Assembly: GCA_006937955.1 (NCBI GenBank) | Contig: SSNP01000132.1 | Coordinates: 1,227,498-1,291,497, forward strand | Reading direction: 5' to 3' | DNA from: Pachypanchax playfairii | Taxonomy: Eukaryota; Chordata; Actinopteri; Cyprinodontiformes; Aplocheilidae | Length of the DNA: 64,000 bases | Shown here: positions 1-10,498 of the stretch, piece by piece | Numbering within the stretch: position 1 is the stretch's first letter | How the letters are laid out: every line of letters starts with the position of its first letter | Translations under genes and position numbers: made by a program | Notes under the pieces: generated by a model | The model's database searches: none | The model's input: the letters and a program-made list of their open reading frames with translations, nothing else | What the model was told of the DNA's origin: nothing

Positions 1-71
1 CAAGACAAGACAAGACAAGACAAGACAAGACAAGACAAGACAAGACAAGACAAGACAAGACAAGACAAGAC
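1..71. repeat. (CAAGA)n microsatellite
   Basis: Fourteen near-perfect tandem copies of the pentamer CAAGA run from the first base of the window, so the array may extend to the left. It lies just beyond the 3' side of the minus-strand LINE that follows and could be its expanded tail, but no direct link is visible. Confidence 0.95.
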
Positions 72-148
72 ATTAATCCCTCTGGAAGGTTCTCTTCAGG
101 AAATTAAGACCCAGCCAACCCAAATACCCAACAGATCCTCCCATGTAA

Positions 149-1770
149 TTATTTATTAAAGAAAAACAAGGTGAAAATGTAAAAGTTGTATTGATCATCA
201 ATCGTGTGAGCTGTTCTATTATACTGTCTGGAGGAGTGTATTAGCGCAATGCTAAGATAATGATAAGAGAAAAACCCTGCCAGATTGGAGGGGGTCAAAG
301 GTAATTTGTATTTAGACAACTCCAAAAAATTAATTAACAAATAAACAACAATAAAAATACATATACCTTTATGTTCCTCCCAAAACAAAATACAATTAGT
401 CACTATTGCTATATATGCAACCTCTCTATAACCCTGTACCTGTCAAATATCATCTTTCTATACAGTTTTTTAAATTTAATTTGATTTTGACATTGCTTTA
501 CCTCATGTGCGAACCCATTCCATAACTTGACTCCACATACAGAATCATTAAACCCCCTCAGTGTTGTTCACACCCCGTGAGTTCTTAAATTACATTGTTT
601 TCTCAGATTGTGCTCCGCTGTTATCTCCCAAAAGAGGGATTGAATGTTTAATGGCAACAGGTGATTTTTGGCTTTGTAAATTATTTATGCTGTTTGGAAC
701 TCTATGATATCCATGATTTTCAGTAATTTAGACTTCAGAAATAATGTATTAGTATGATCCAGATATTTAACATTATTATTTATTATTCTTATGGCTCTTT
801 TTTTGTGAAATGACCAGAGAGTTGAGTGAAGTTTTATGTGTATTACCCCAGATCTCAGCACAGTAAGTGAAACATGGAAGAATAAGTGCACAATAAAGAA
901 TGTGGAGAAAATTATGATCCAAATAATACTTTGCTTTGTGTAATACTGAAATACTTGTGGAGATTGCTTTGGAAAAATAGCATATGTCATTGATGTAAAT
1001 GTTAAATAAAATTGGTCCCAACACTGACCCCTGGGGTACACCACCAGTAATATCTGCACAGGATGAAGTGAATTCACACAATTTTACAAACTGTTTTCTG
1101 TTGTTAATATAACTATTGATCCAGTCAAAAACCATTCCTCTATTGCCATATTTCTCTTTTTTTTTAGGAAAATGTCATGGTTAATAGTGTCAAATACTTT
1201 TTTACTATCTATAAAAATACCAATTGCAAACTGTTCTGATCAGTTGCTTCTGTTATTGCTTCAGCGACCATTATTGCCGTTGATGTTGATCTATTATTTC
1301 TGAAACCGTACTGACTATCTGTGAGAAGTTGGCATTTTTCTATAATTTTTTCTAAAAAGCTTTTCTAGAATCTTAGAAAACGGTAGTAGTGGGATGGGTC
1401 TGTAATTTGTGAAAAGGTGTTTGTTCCCAGATTTGTACAGAGGAATTACTTTTGCTGTTTTCATTCTGTCAGGAAATGTACCGGTTTGAAATGACAGGTT
1501 ACAGATATATGTTAATGGTTTTGAAATCCCTTCTATAACCATTTTAACAGTCAACATATCAAGATCGTCACAGTCTGTCGATGTTTTGCTTTTACATGTT
1601 TTAACAATGTTCACAACCTCTTTTTCGTCCACAGGTGACAAAAATGTGGAACAAGGATATACTTTTTATCCGGTAATCCAAACTATTGTTAGTAATGGCT
1701 GAGCTTGGGATTTGTGCTGCTAAATCAGGTCCAACATTTACAAAAAATGCCTGCCTTACAATACCTGCAA
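149..1770 (-). pseudogene. Degenerate, internally deleted non-LTR retrotransposon (reverse transcriptase remnant)
   Basis: Read on the minus strand, the conserved blocks of a LINE reverse transcriptase appear in order but in different frames. A start resembling FFVNVGPDLA lies near 1700, SPVDEKEVVNIV and YRPIPLLPFSKILEKLF lie at 1640-1330, GVPQGSVLGPILFNIYIND is near 1030, and a C-terminal block around FTYCAEIWGN is near 870. A further C-terminal part (VKLWNG near 520) and an AT-rich 3' UTR reach about position 150. The stretch between the YIND block and the C-terminal block is far too short, so the palm subdomain with the catalytic Asp-Asp pair is missing. Stops and frameshifts make it inactive. 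The domain order resembles the Jockey/CR1/L2-like APE LINEs common in teleosts, but the clade cannot be fixed by eye. Copying the RNA by target-primed reverse transcription would have been the original role. Confidence 0.85.
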
Positions 1771-2179
1771 ATTTGTATAAAAACAACAAATTAAGGAACT
1801 TTCTTGTTTTATCAAAATGAATATAAAACATTTTGTAGATGATAATTTATTTTGCTTTTGCAACCACAAAACAGACTTTGATGAAGTGTGAGCTGCATAC
1901 GTCTTTCTGCGTAACGCATAAGGGCTTCCCAAAACTCGCTCCTCTTTCATGGATTATCATCATGTTTACATGAAGTGTCGCCACCACACACAGGTAAGAA
2001 CAACTTGTACATCCTTTAGAGGTGTGATATTTACTCTCAAGGTGCGCGCGGTTGTTACCACTCCCATCAAAACGCAAAAGATGACTTTATTTTATTTGTC
2101 TTTGGTGGTGAGTGGTTGTATTTAAAAAGACGACTGAAGTCGTCAATGGAAGTGAATGAGTTAATAATGATTTCTCATT
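1771..2179. other. No gene seen
   Basis: AT-rich sequence between the LINE and the next repeat. A 76-codon open frame on the minus strand (1847-2077) has no recognisable motif. Nothing else is supported. Confidence 0.5.
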
Positions 2180-2840
2180 AAAAGTGGTAAAGACGATGTT
2201 TTAACAAATTTAGATGTCAAATTTATTTTAAAATCCTTTCATCAACTTGTAGTAGTCTTGTACTTCTGGTTTCCAAAAGAAAAAGTTATAATATTAATAA
2301 ATAATAGACCTGGTGGGGCTTGAAATAAAGTAATCAATAGATAACTAACCCGTTTCGTTATCTATTGGATACTAGATTGTCAGTCACACTTCTTACATAC
2401 ATACTACGTAATTTGCTTAGGCCTCAGGGCTGGTTAACACTGCATGCAGAAGCGGAGCAGAACCGAAGCCACTTCTATTCGCCACCCTTGTCAATCTATA
2501 AGGTGTAATTCACACCAGACACTGAGCACTACGAAGCGGCGCGGCCTGCCCACGCCACAAAGTGATCATGTTGGCGTCTGGTCTATTTTTTGTGCGAGCC
2601 ACAAGCGTTCCACGTCAATCCTGGCAGGAAGTCACACCAAGACACATGAGACAATCTAGTCAGTTTTTAAAATAAAAGCAATTCTTCAAAATAAAATTCA
2701 CAAATGCGATCATATACGACATGTATCTAAACAGACTTTAGAGATGAAAATAAACAAAACACACACACACAGCACAATGGAGTGTGCTGACTACGCGGGG
2801 GTGGGGGGGTCGGGTGTCTAAACTCAAACGGGAAAGACTG

Positions 2841-2877
<37 letters not shown>

Positions 2878-2905
2878 TTGGAAACAAGTCAAGGTGAAAC
2901 AAGCT
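2180..2905 (+). repeat. Interspersed repeat, copy A (partner at 38652-39290)
   Basis: This stretch is clearly homologous, in the same orientation, to 38652-39290. Shared blocks include a CAACTTGTAGTAGTCTTG segment, a GGTGGGGCTTGAAATAAAG segment, the TATCTATTGG/ACTAGATTGTCA block and GAGTGTGCTGACTACG near the right end. Both copies differ by many substitutions and small indels, so the duplication is old or represents two members of a dispersed family. No terminal inverted repeat or ORF was recognised, so its class is unknown. This copy carries a (GA)n tract at 2844-2874 that copy B has only as a short GA-rich stretch. Confidence 0.75.
2844..2874. repeat. (GA)n microsatellite
   Basis: About 15 uninterrupted GA dinucleotides near the right end of the interspersed repeat. 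Confidence 0.95.
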
Positions 2906-3522
2906 GCAATGCATGCGCACTACTCGAAAAACGACAAACAGCCATTGAGCTTCTCATTCAGGGCAAAATCCTCTTTACTACATTTAAAGTGATGTAAAGT
3001 GAATTAGTCATGTAGATTAAATAAAGGTATTTAGTGTTGAATTATTTAGTCCAGTTTAGTTAAACACTGAATCAGAAGATAACTCGAGTGAGCAGATTTG
3101 AGCATTCAGAGTTAAGATTGTGATCAGGAACACACGTCACTCTGACTGTGTCTCCACTAGCTGGCAGAGAGAACCCACCTGTGTCCAGGTGGAGTTGTTC
3201 TGAGGTTCTGTAATGTTTGGTACCACACTGGTCCTTCACTCATGTGGTGCAACTGGAACCATCATGTCTCCCATCAATCTCTGTTGTGCTGGCAGGATTG
3301 TCTAATTTATCCTCTGTGTCTGTCTGCTGACCTTAAATTGGTGTTTCTGATGCTTTCACAAACAGCTGATTCCACGTTTGCTCTTTATGTGATGGCACTA
3401 CTGACGCTGGTTCTAGATGTTCAAGCAACTTCCAAATCAAATCATTTACTTGACCACCGCACAGAACTATGTCCAAATCAGGAGACTTCCTGAACACAGG
3501 AAAAATCTGCCAGTGTAAGTGA
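2906..3522. other. No gene seen
   Basis: No coding motif, RNA gene or repeat was recognised. An 83-codon open frame at 3242-3493 has no family features. Confidence 0.5.
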
Positions 3523-4033
3523 TGGTGCGTTCACACCGGCCGCTTTGTCAGCATCAAGCAACGTTCATAACGCTTCAAGTTTGACACTTGAAAGTTGAAG
3601 CTTGTAACGCCTGACCGTTAATAAGAGCGCGTAGGCGGGGCTTCCTTTGTTATCGGATGTTTTGAGCTATGGCGGATCATATAGAGAGAGTGGTTTGGCT
3701 TTATTTACTCTGTTTGTGGATACACTCCATTCTTCAGATGCATTCTGAGTTTGAGGAGTTAAAACATTTGCTCCAGAAGTTGCATATGGATGAGGTTTGC
3801 TTCCAGCGCTACTTCCATCTGAAGAATGGGATGTATCCACAAACGGAGTAAATAAAGCCAAGCGACTCTCTCTATATGATCCGCCATAGCTCAGAACATC
3901 CGATAACAAAAGAAGCCCCGCCTACGCGCTCTTTTTAACGGTCAGGCGTTACAAGCTTCAACTTTCAAGCTTCAAACTTGAAGCGTTGTGAACGTTGCTT
4001 GACGTTGACAAAGCGGCTGGTGTGAACGCACCA
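3523..4033. mobile_element. Foldback PIF/Harbinger-like element
   Basis: The left arm (3523 to about 3741) and right arm (about 3817 to 4033) are near-complete inverted copies of one another, starting with TGGTGCGTTCACACCGGCC and ending with its complement. The roughly 75-bp unpaired centre encodes a fragment reading SEFEELKHLLQKLHMDEVCF, which looks like the N-terminal part of HARBI1-type transposases. A related element with the same termini lies at 43300-43984. There is no room for a catalytic domain, so the element is non-autonomous. The flanks do not show a convincing TWA target duplication. The near-perfect arms predict a long hairpin. Confidence 0.8.
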
Positions 4034-5578
4034 TATTCAATTCATTTTTAATTTATAAAGTGTTAGTTCATAAAAAAGATCTTTTCAAGGCACTTTACTG
4101 AAATGTAAAGGACTGATGAAACCTGCAGTGGAGTCTGACTCAGGTCTTCCAGACAGCATGAGGTTTGGGGTTTTGACTTGTCAAATGATAAACCTATTCA
4201 CATTTTCTACAAAGTATTTTAGCAGATTTACACATTTCTACCAGGATTTGTCAGGCTCTGCCAGGTTTCTTGGACAGTTCACTTGTTCTACCCAGTAATG
4301 TTACTTTGCATGAATTTATAAAGAACAGCTGTAGTTTCTGTTTGTTTGTGAGAAGTAAAGAGGATGAAACGATAAGAGCCCTGGAGATGCAGTTCAAACC
4401 CATCACAACATTTACTGTTAGAAACTCTTTGTTCAACTCTAATAAAATTCTCTATAATATAAACTGTTTACTCTTTGATGCAATTGTGCCATTCTCATCT
4501 TTTCACTTTGAGACTCTATAACCCCAAAGGCAAAAGTGTAAGAACACAGAGTGCATCTGTTCAGCCCTGACAGCTACACATTACCAGGACAACCTGCTTG
4601 CTTGACCATCTGTAGGATTGGATTTCACCTAAAACACCCATCAGAAATTTATGTTTCCACTGCTGCTGACTCACGAAGAAGGAATTAATGAAGAGGAAAA
4701 TTGAACTAAGGACGTTTTGAAATCAGAGTTACTGATGCATGAAGACAGCAGCGCCCTCTGGTGGCAAGATTAAGAAATTTACGGTACAGAAGAAAGAAAA
4801 AAAAATTCAATCAAATTTTAATAAAAGAGAAGACGTGATAAGATAAAAGTGTTCTCAGATTTGTAAGGTTTAAAAATATAAAGATGTTCAAACTGTTAAA
4901 TAGAATACACACTGTATATGATGATAAATTATGTAAAGGTCTGTTTCTTATGGTTCTCAATAGTCCTGCTGGTAAATAATCATTACAAATTAATTCAGCA
5001 ATTTAAATTTCATGTTAATATGAGACCAAATTCTTCTTTTAAATTTCACATTGACACATGAATTCTGGTTTTACTTGTTCATGATCTTTTTACAGACGTT
5101 CTACTGCAAAAGGAAAATGGGAGGTTTCTGATTTGAGAAACATGAACCTACAAGAAATCTCAGACACAGAAATCCTAAAACACACAATGTGTTAAATATC
5201 AAGAAGGGAGCAAAACTACTCGCCAACTAGACGAACAAACAAAAAAACAAACAATGTATCCATATGATAAAAGACATAAATATTATGTGTTTAAGAGTAT
5301 ACCTATTTGGTTTTGTAATGCTGACATGAACCACTATATGAACAGTTTAATATGGAAAATAACAATGATAAATAAAAATAAAACAAAAGAGGCAAATGGG
5401 AATAAAACTACAAAAGGAGCAATTCAAAGAAACGATTAAATGATTAAAACACAGAGAGAGAAAAGATGAAAAAATAAGATCAGGAAGAACTTGCAACATT
5501 TCTTTAAATCCAGTTTCAGTATTAAACAGGTGAGTTCTTCTCTCTGACAGAAAACAGGTAAAAACACACTGACTTTAC
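4034..5578. other. No gene seen; one CTCF-like motif
   Basis: AT-rich, with only short open frames and no protein motif. If the exon at 5579-5722 belongs to a real minus-strand gene, this stretch would be its first intron. Confidence 0.45.
4749..4766 (-). promoter_or_regulatory. CTCF-like binding motif
   Basis: CAGCGCCCTCTGGTGGCA closely matches the reverse complement of the vertebrate CTCF core (CCACNAGRKGGCGC type). Single motif matches are common by chance and in repeats, so occupancy is inference. Confidence 0.35.
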
Positions 5579-5722
5579 CAGAGAAGAGAGAAACGACTGT
5601 TTTCCCTGCAGACGGTAAACGCAGGGCGCGCGCTCCTTCTCGCAGTCGGTTCCGACCAGCCGAGACACGCACGAGCTCAGAACCAACATCCATAGGTAGC
5701 TGCTGTGAGTGATGACAGCCAT
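5579..5722 (-). CDS. Putative first coding exon of an unrecognised secreted or membrane protein
   Basis: From an ATG at 5722 in strong initiation context (TCCATGGC), the minus strand encodes exactly 48 codons up to a plausible donor (CTG|GTAAAG). The N-terminus MAVITHSSYLWMLVLSSC resembles a weak signal peptide. It is followed by a GTDCEKERAPC stretch whose spaced cysteines would suit an extracellular domain. The exon is CpG-rich, unlike its AT-rich surroundings, and lies about 460 bp downstream of a CCAAT/CRE/TATA-like cluster on the same strand. No continuation exon was identified in 4034-5578. The family is not recognised. It could also be a chance ORF in a small CpG island. Confidence 0.35.
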
Positions 5723-6179
5723 GGACTGAGGACGGAACAGGTTACTGTCAAATATTCATATTAGTTGAAAGTAAGACATGAAACGGTGTGAGAAGCGCGT
5801 GCGTCTGGTTTTAAGGATCCTCGTAAAATAACTTTATCTGAGCAAAAAACAACAATCTACAGACGTAAAGCTGTTGGAATTTATTTAGATTTGAAATTTG
5901 TTGTAAAAACAACATAAAATTCAATTATAATAAAATCTGTTATTTTTGGTAAATAATGTATTTACTGTATTACCTTAGTTTTACTCCAGACAACAGACTT
6001 CTGGTGCGCTCTCGATCCAAACAAATTCAAAAGGGTTCAAAAACCTAAAGCAACGCGAGTGGATCAGTGATCTCCCCACAGCTCCCTGCGTGGGTCAGAA
6101 AGAACCACGATCCCAGTTCAGTCTGTCTTCTAAAACTGGTGAAGGACTGGTCCACGCGCACGAGGCCACGAGCTGGAGC

Positions 6180-6280
6180 GACTGTCAGGGAAGGTGCTGC
6201 CGCAGAGTGTTCACGGCTTTTTAAACTACTTTCCACAGATGACGTCACAGAGGAGAAAACTGCACCCCACCAATAACATG
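6180..6280 (-). promoter_or_regulatory. Promoter-like cluster: CCAAT, perfect CRE, TATA-like box
   Basis: Reading minus-strand, an inverted CCAAT (6270-6274), a perfect palindromic CRE TGACGTCA (6240-6247) and a TTTAAAAAG TATA-like box (6216-6225) occur in canonical order and spacing. This predicts a start near 6190. GC-rich sequence follows downstream, and the putative signal-peptide exon begins at 5722. The arrangement is seen directly; promoter activity is inferred. The CRE is palindromic, so it does not fix strand by itself. Confidence 0.4.
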
Positions 6281-7022
6281 ATCAGTGTTTACTCTTCTGT
6301 CACACCCCCCATGACTGATTCTGTCTCCTGCATCTCAGCATGTGTTAATGAAGGTTCTGGTGGGAACACAAGGACTGTGTCAAGTCCAGATCTTGGTTCT
6401 GGTTTTACGCACTAAGATCCAGAAAGAGTCATTACAAACACACACATTAAATCTGTGAAGTTACCAAAACAATCTGACAGGGTTCACCCTGTCTCAGTAT
6501 GAAGGCAGTCAGTCACGTGTTCTTCATCACTTGGTCCACAGCAGCAGAACCAATAAGGTAGTTTATAATCTAAACAGGAACTTCTCAACACAACCAGAGT
6601 CCCGCCTCCTTCACGTCCAAATCAGTAAATATTCTGTTTATTTCTTCTTTAGTGTTTAAATTTTCAAGATATTTACAATCCCTTATAGTGAAGGTATCAG
6701 TAGCTTCATTATATCAACATTGTGAACTGTTGTCATAGAACTGTTTGAGGTTCTCTGTATGGTTGTTGAACATTGTTTTTGTGTCTAAAATGTCCAGATT
6801 GTCATTAACAACACAGGAAAGACATTTGATTCAGAAAGTCTAAAAAACAAATAAAAATGCTAAAAAAGAAAAGTCCAGAATCGTTTCCAGTCGTCAAAAA
6901 TCACTGAAAATGACCAGCAGCAGTAATATTTACTACTTTTCAGCAGGGCTGGACTTCTTAGTTTGGTTTATGCAGACAGGTTCCTGTTGACGTACGTGCA
7001 TTAAAAAACTGCACACTATTGC
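6281..7022. other. No gene seen
   Basis: Ordinary AT-rich intergenic or intronic sequence with no recognised repeat or coding motif. Confidence 0.45.
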
Positions 7023-7154
7023 TCACTTTAAGATGAAACCATTTTCTGAGCATGTGTTATAATCCCTCCCAGGAGAGACACACATCAGCAGCAGACTCAC
7101 AAACACCACCGAGACAACCATCAGTGTGGGAAATGCTATAAAAACCAAAGCAAT
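7023..7154 (-). CDS. Putative terminal exon with a transmembrane segment
   Basis: After a candidate acceptor (ATACTCAG at 7155-7162), the minus strand is open for 43 codons to a TGA at 7023-7025. Residues 2-25 (ALVFIAFPTLMVVSVVFVSL and onward) form a strongly hydrophobic single-span helix, followed by a short polar tail. This is the form expected of the last exon of a type I membrane protein. The joining phase to the exon-like block at 7523-7630 does not match (phase 1 versus phase 0), so either an exon is missing or the call is wrong. No family is recognised. Confidence 0.22.
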   Translation of the reverse strand: MALVFIAFPTLMVVSVVFVSLLLMCVSPGRDYNTCSENGFILK

Positions 7155-7522
7155 CTGAGTATCAATCTACAGTCAGACAGTTTACTCAGAGAGGTTCTTC
7201 ATCCTGAAACCACTTTCATCTTTGGTGATGCAACAAATTTCAGTCTGAATAAACAAATAATTGAAAATATCAGTTCCAGGTTATTGAATCCATCAGGTAA
7301 CATTTCTGTCTTACTTGGAGTAAAATGATCAGTTTGGTTTGAAATTTCTGATGTTTTTAATGTTTTGAATTTTCAGACTTTTATCAGACTTAGTTTTGAA
7401 TACTGATAAAGTCATTATAGTAGGAGAATCAAAATGTTAATATGAGTGTTGTTGGTGAAATTCAAAGCTTAAATACAACAATTAGTGATCTACTGTAAAC
7501 ATGTTTTTACAAACAAACTCAC

Positions 7523-7630
7523 TATCTTCATCATACTCATGATCTTGTTCTAACTGATGGTATTTCCTCACAACCTGTCTTGTCTTTGTTTTCCAATACT
7601 GACGTCGTCTTTTCAATGCATCTTGGTTGG
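7523..7630 (-). CDS. Putative cytoplasmic-tail exon (108 bp), partner copy at 57692
   Basis: A pyrimidine-rich tract and acceptor (CTACAG) precede 35 open codons ending at a consensus donor (ATA|GTGAGT). The peptide is highly charged: basic in its first half (KRRRQYWKTKTR) and acidic at its end (EQDHEYDED), with tyrosines, resembling a membrane-proximal cytoplasmic tail. A diverged copy with the same donor lies at 57692-57770 on the same strand. Conservation of the donor in both copies is the main support. The family is not recognised and the exon may belong to a decayed gene copy. Confidence 0.3.
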
Positions 7631-7711
7631 CTGTAGATCGGGGTTGGGGGGTTGGGGGAGAGACATATGATGTTCAATTTGGGGGGGTCCCAGCAGTCCT
7701 CTCAGCAGGGC

Positions 7712-8772
7712 TCCCTGGAAGATAAGATAAGAAATCCTTTATTTGTCCCACAATGGGGAAATTCCGGTGTTGCAACACTCATTATAGGACAGAACACAGA
7801 AGGTTTAAAAAATGAATAAAGATGTGCATTGATTAAAAATATATACAATATGGATAGTAATATAAGTGTCCGTTTTGTGTATTGCACATGTGATTATTGC
7901 AGGTCAGAAATGTAGAGTCAAACAGCAGCAGGAAGGAAAGATCTGTGAAACCTCTCCTTCACACAGCGAGGGTGGATCAGTCTCTCACTGAAGCTGCTCT
8001 CCAGAGCTGACAGAGTCTCCTGCAGGGGGTGGGACTCATGGTCCAGCATTGACCTGAGTTTGGCCAGGACCTTCCTGTCCCCCACCTCCCGAACCGAGTC
8101 CAGAGGACAGGCCAGGACTGAGTTGGATTTCCTGATGATCTTGTCCAGCGTCTTCCTCTCCCTCTCCGTGATGATGCTGCTCCAGCAGACCACACCGTAC
8201 AGGACCACTGATGCCACCACAGAGTCATAGAAGGTCCTCAGGAGTGGCCCTCTTACTCCAAAAGACCTGAGCCTCCTCAGGAGGTAGAGACGACTCTGGC
8301 CCCTTCTGTACAGTGCGTCTGTGTTGTGAGTCCAGTCCAGCTTATTGTTCAGATGAACACCCAGGTACTTGTATGAGTCCACTCTCTCAATGTCCCTTCC
8401 CTGGATGTTCACTGGTGCGGGTGGAGTAGAGTGGCGTCGACGGAAGTCCACCACCATCTCCTTGGTCTTCACGGCGTTGAGCAAAAGATGGTTCTGCTGA
8501 CACCAGTCTACAAAGTCCTGTGTTAGTCCTCTGTACTCTGCGTCATCGTCATCCGTGATGAGTCAGATGATGGCAGAGTCATCAGAGAACTTCTGAAGGG
8601 CACAGCTGTCCGTGTTGTGTCTGAAGTCAGTAGTGTAGAGGGTGAAGAGGAAGGGTGCGAGCACCGTGCCCTGAGGCACCCCCACACTGCAGGTCCTTCA
8701 GACACACAGTCCCGGGCTCTCACAAACTGGGGCCTGTTTGTGAGATAGTCCAAGATCCAGTCTGCCAGGTTT
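7712..8772 (-). pseudogene. 5'-truncated LINE, RT C-terminal half and 3' UTR
   Basis: The minus strand encodes the C-terminal half of a reverse transcriptase. GVPQGTVLAPFLFTLYTTDF is around 8690-8630 and KFSDDSAII near 8590, where SDD replaces the usual ADD. An in-frame TGA and a frameshift follow, then a clean 188-codon stretch (LLNAVKTKEMVVDFRRR, YKYLGVHL, VLYGVVCWSS) ending near 7918. The 3' UTR finishes with the tail TTTGTCCCACAATGGGG and GATAA repeats at about 7715-7750. It is truncated at about 8772, a normal outcome of target-primed reverse transcription. A short 3'-tail relative lies at 58920-59090. The clade is not assigned. Confidence 0.85.
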
Positions 8773-9680
8773 TAGTCCACCCCAATAAGATGCTTTAGAA
8801 AAATAATTTACAAATAATAATATCAATAATTTATTAATTTATTTAAATAGGGAAAATATACTTAGTGTTGAACAGAATTCATGAATGAAAGTAAAAATAA
8901 GAAAATAAAATAGGTATACATCAGTTAGATGAAGCAGACATTTTGCTTGCTGACATGTTTCTTTGTAACCAAGTTTTAAAAGAGTCTCACATTAACAGAC
9001 TCTATTTTTTTATAGCTCTCTTATCTCCCTCATACACACGTTGCTCATCAGGTGTGTGTATGACAAACACAAGCTTTTCAATTAGGAAAAGGCAGCTAAC
9101 ATCTCCACGCTACTTTACTATTTGTCTCAGTCAGGAACTTAATTAAACAATAACCAGCATGAAATGACAGTATGTGTGTGTGTGTGTGTAAATACACACC
9201 AAGGCCAGTATATTAAATAAACTTTTAATTGACTGTGAAACTAAACCTGTTCAAACACTGAAATTTAAGAACATTAGGAATTTCATCATCAAACAGATTC
9301 ACAGTAAATGTTTCCTGCAGTGAACATTTATTATGCTGCTGGATTTTTAAATGTTTTTTTAATTTTGTGTTATTTTTGGAAAATTTCTCAGAATGTTTTG
9401 TTTCATTTTAACTTGTTATTTGTTGTTTTTTTATTGTTTCTTTTTGTATTTTTTATTCTATAGTTTTTTTATAGTTGTCGACTGTTTTTCCACATTTCTT
9501 TTTGCAAAGTGAATGTAAAATACTCTTCTTTCTCTACAATATGCTACTTTAAATGTAAAGTATTATGACTTAATATTACTGCATTTTCTTTTTATTTTTT
9601 GCACTATTGTTTTATCAGTTACATCATGGCTGTAACTTTCTTCAAATGAATCACCCAAAATAAAGAAGAAAACCCAGCAC
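8773..9680. other. No gene seen; short (TG)n tract
   Basis: AT-rich with T-runs. A (TG)n tract of about 10 units lies near 9171-9190. A 67-codon open frame at 8943-9146 has no motif. Confidence 0.5.
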
Positions 9681-10262
9681 ATAACCTGGCTCTGCCAGAT
9701 CTACGTATGTGTAGACCTACCACTTGTCGAGTTGGGGATACACATAGATCTGGAACTGCTCCATTTGAAACCATCTATAAAATGGAGGGATATCTGGTAT
9801 AATATTTTAAGCTGATTGGAGGACGCGCCATCAAGTGTCTGACTTTGATGATTTGTCTTTAGCCAATCACAGTAAATCAAACTCTTGTAACTCCATTAGG
9901 TAGTAAAACACACACATTGTTATCACTAAGAAAAGCAAAACACATCTTTACGATCAGGAAATGCACAAAGTTTTTACATTTGATCATTTTTCAATGAAGA
10001 AATCGTCTCTAGTCCTAAAACAGATTTAATAGATGCTTTAATGTACATCCACCAGCAGCCATGTTTGTTTTACTTTGTCTGCCTGGACACTTGCTGTCAA
10101 TCATACCTGAACACCCGCCCCAAAGCACAATGCTAACATATGATTGGTCTGAACATTTTTTGGACCGAAATAGACGGTTGTCAATGGAGCAGTATAAGAC
10201 TGATTTTTGTGGGTTTGGAAAACTCCAAATCTTGCGATAATCCATGTTGCAGCGCAAGGTTA
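9681..10262. mobile_element. hAT-type MITE with 8-bp target duplication
   Basis: The element is bounded by exact direct repeats CCCAGCAC (9673-9680 and 10263-10270), the 8-bp target duplication typical of hAT transposons. Its ends form an imperfect terminal inverted repeat (TAACCTGGCTCTGC left; TAACCTTGCGCTGC as the complement of the right end). No transposase is encoded in about 580 bp, so it is a non-autonomous derivative. Confidence 0.7.
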
Positions 10263-10380
10263 CCCAGCACCATGCTGAAAGAAAGAACGTATCTTTTAGA
10301 GGAAAACAGAGAGGAAACAAGAGGAAAGAAAGGAAGGGGAAATATTAGAGAAATATATAATTAAAGAAGAGAAAGAAAAC

Positions 10381-10490
10381 ACAAAGGGCGTGATTTATTA
10401 ATATTCCAAGTAAAGAGTGCAAAATTGTGTGAGTTGCAAAAATTTTGCGCCAAGGGTGTGTTCTACTAAGATTGCTTGCTCAGCCCCAGG
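10381..10490. mobile_element. Terminal fragment of a PIF/Harbinger-like element
   Basis: The start (GGGCGTGATTTATTAATATT) and the following CCAAGTAAAG and GCAAAAATTTTGCGCC blocks match 19078-19200, which lies next to a Harbinger transposase remnant. Only one end is present here. Confidence 0.6.
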
Positions 10491-10498
10491 ACACTTAA

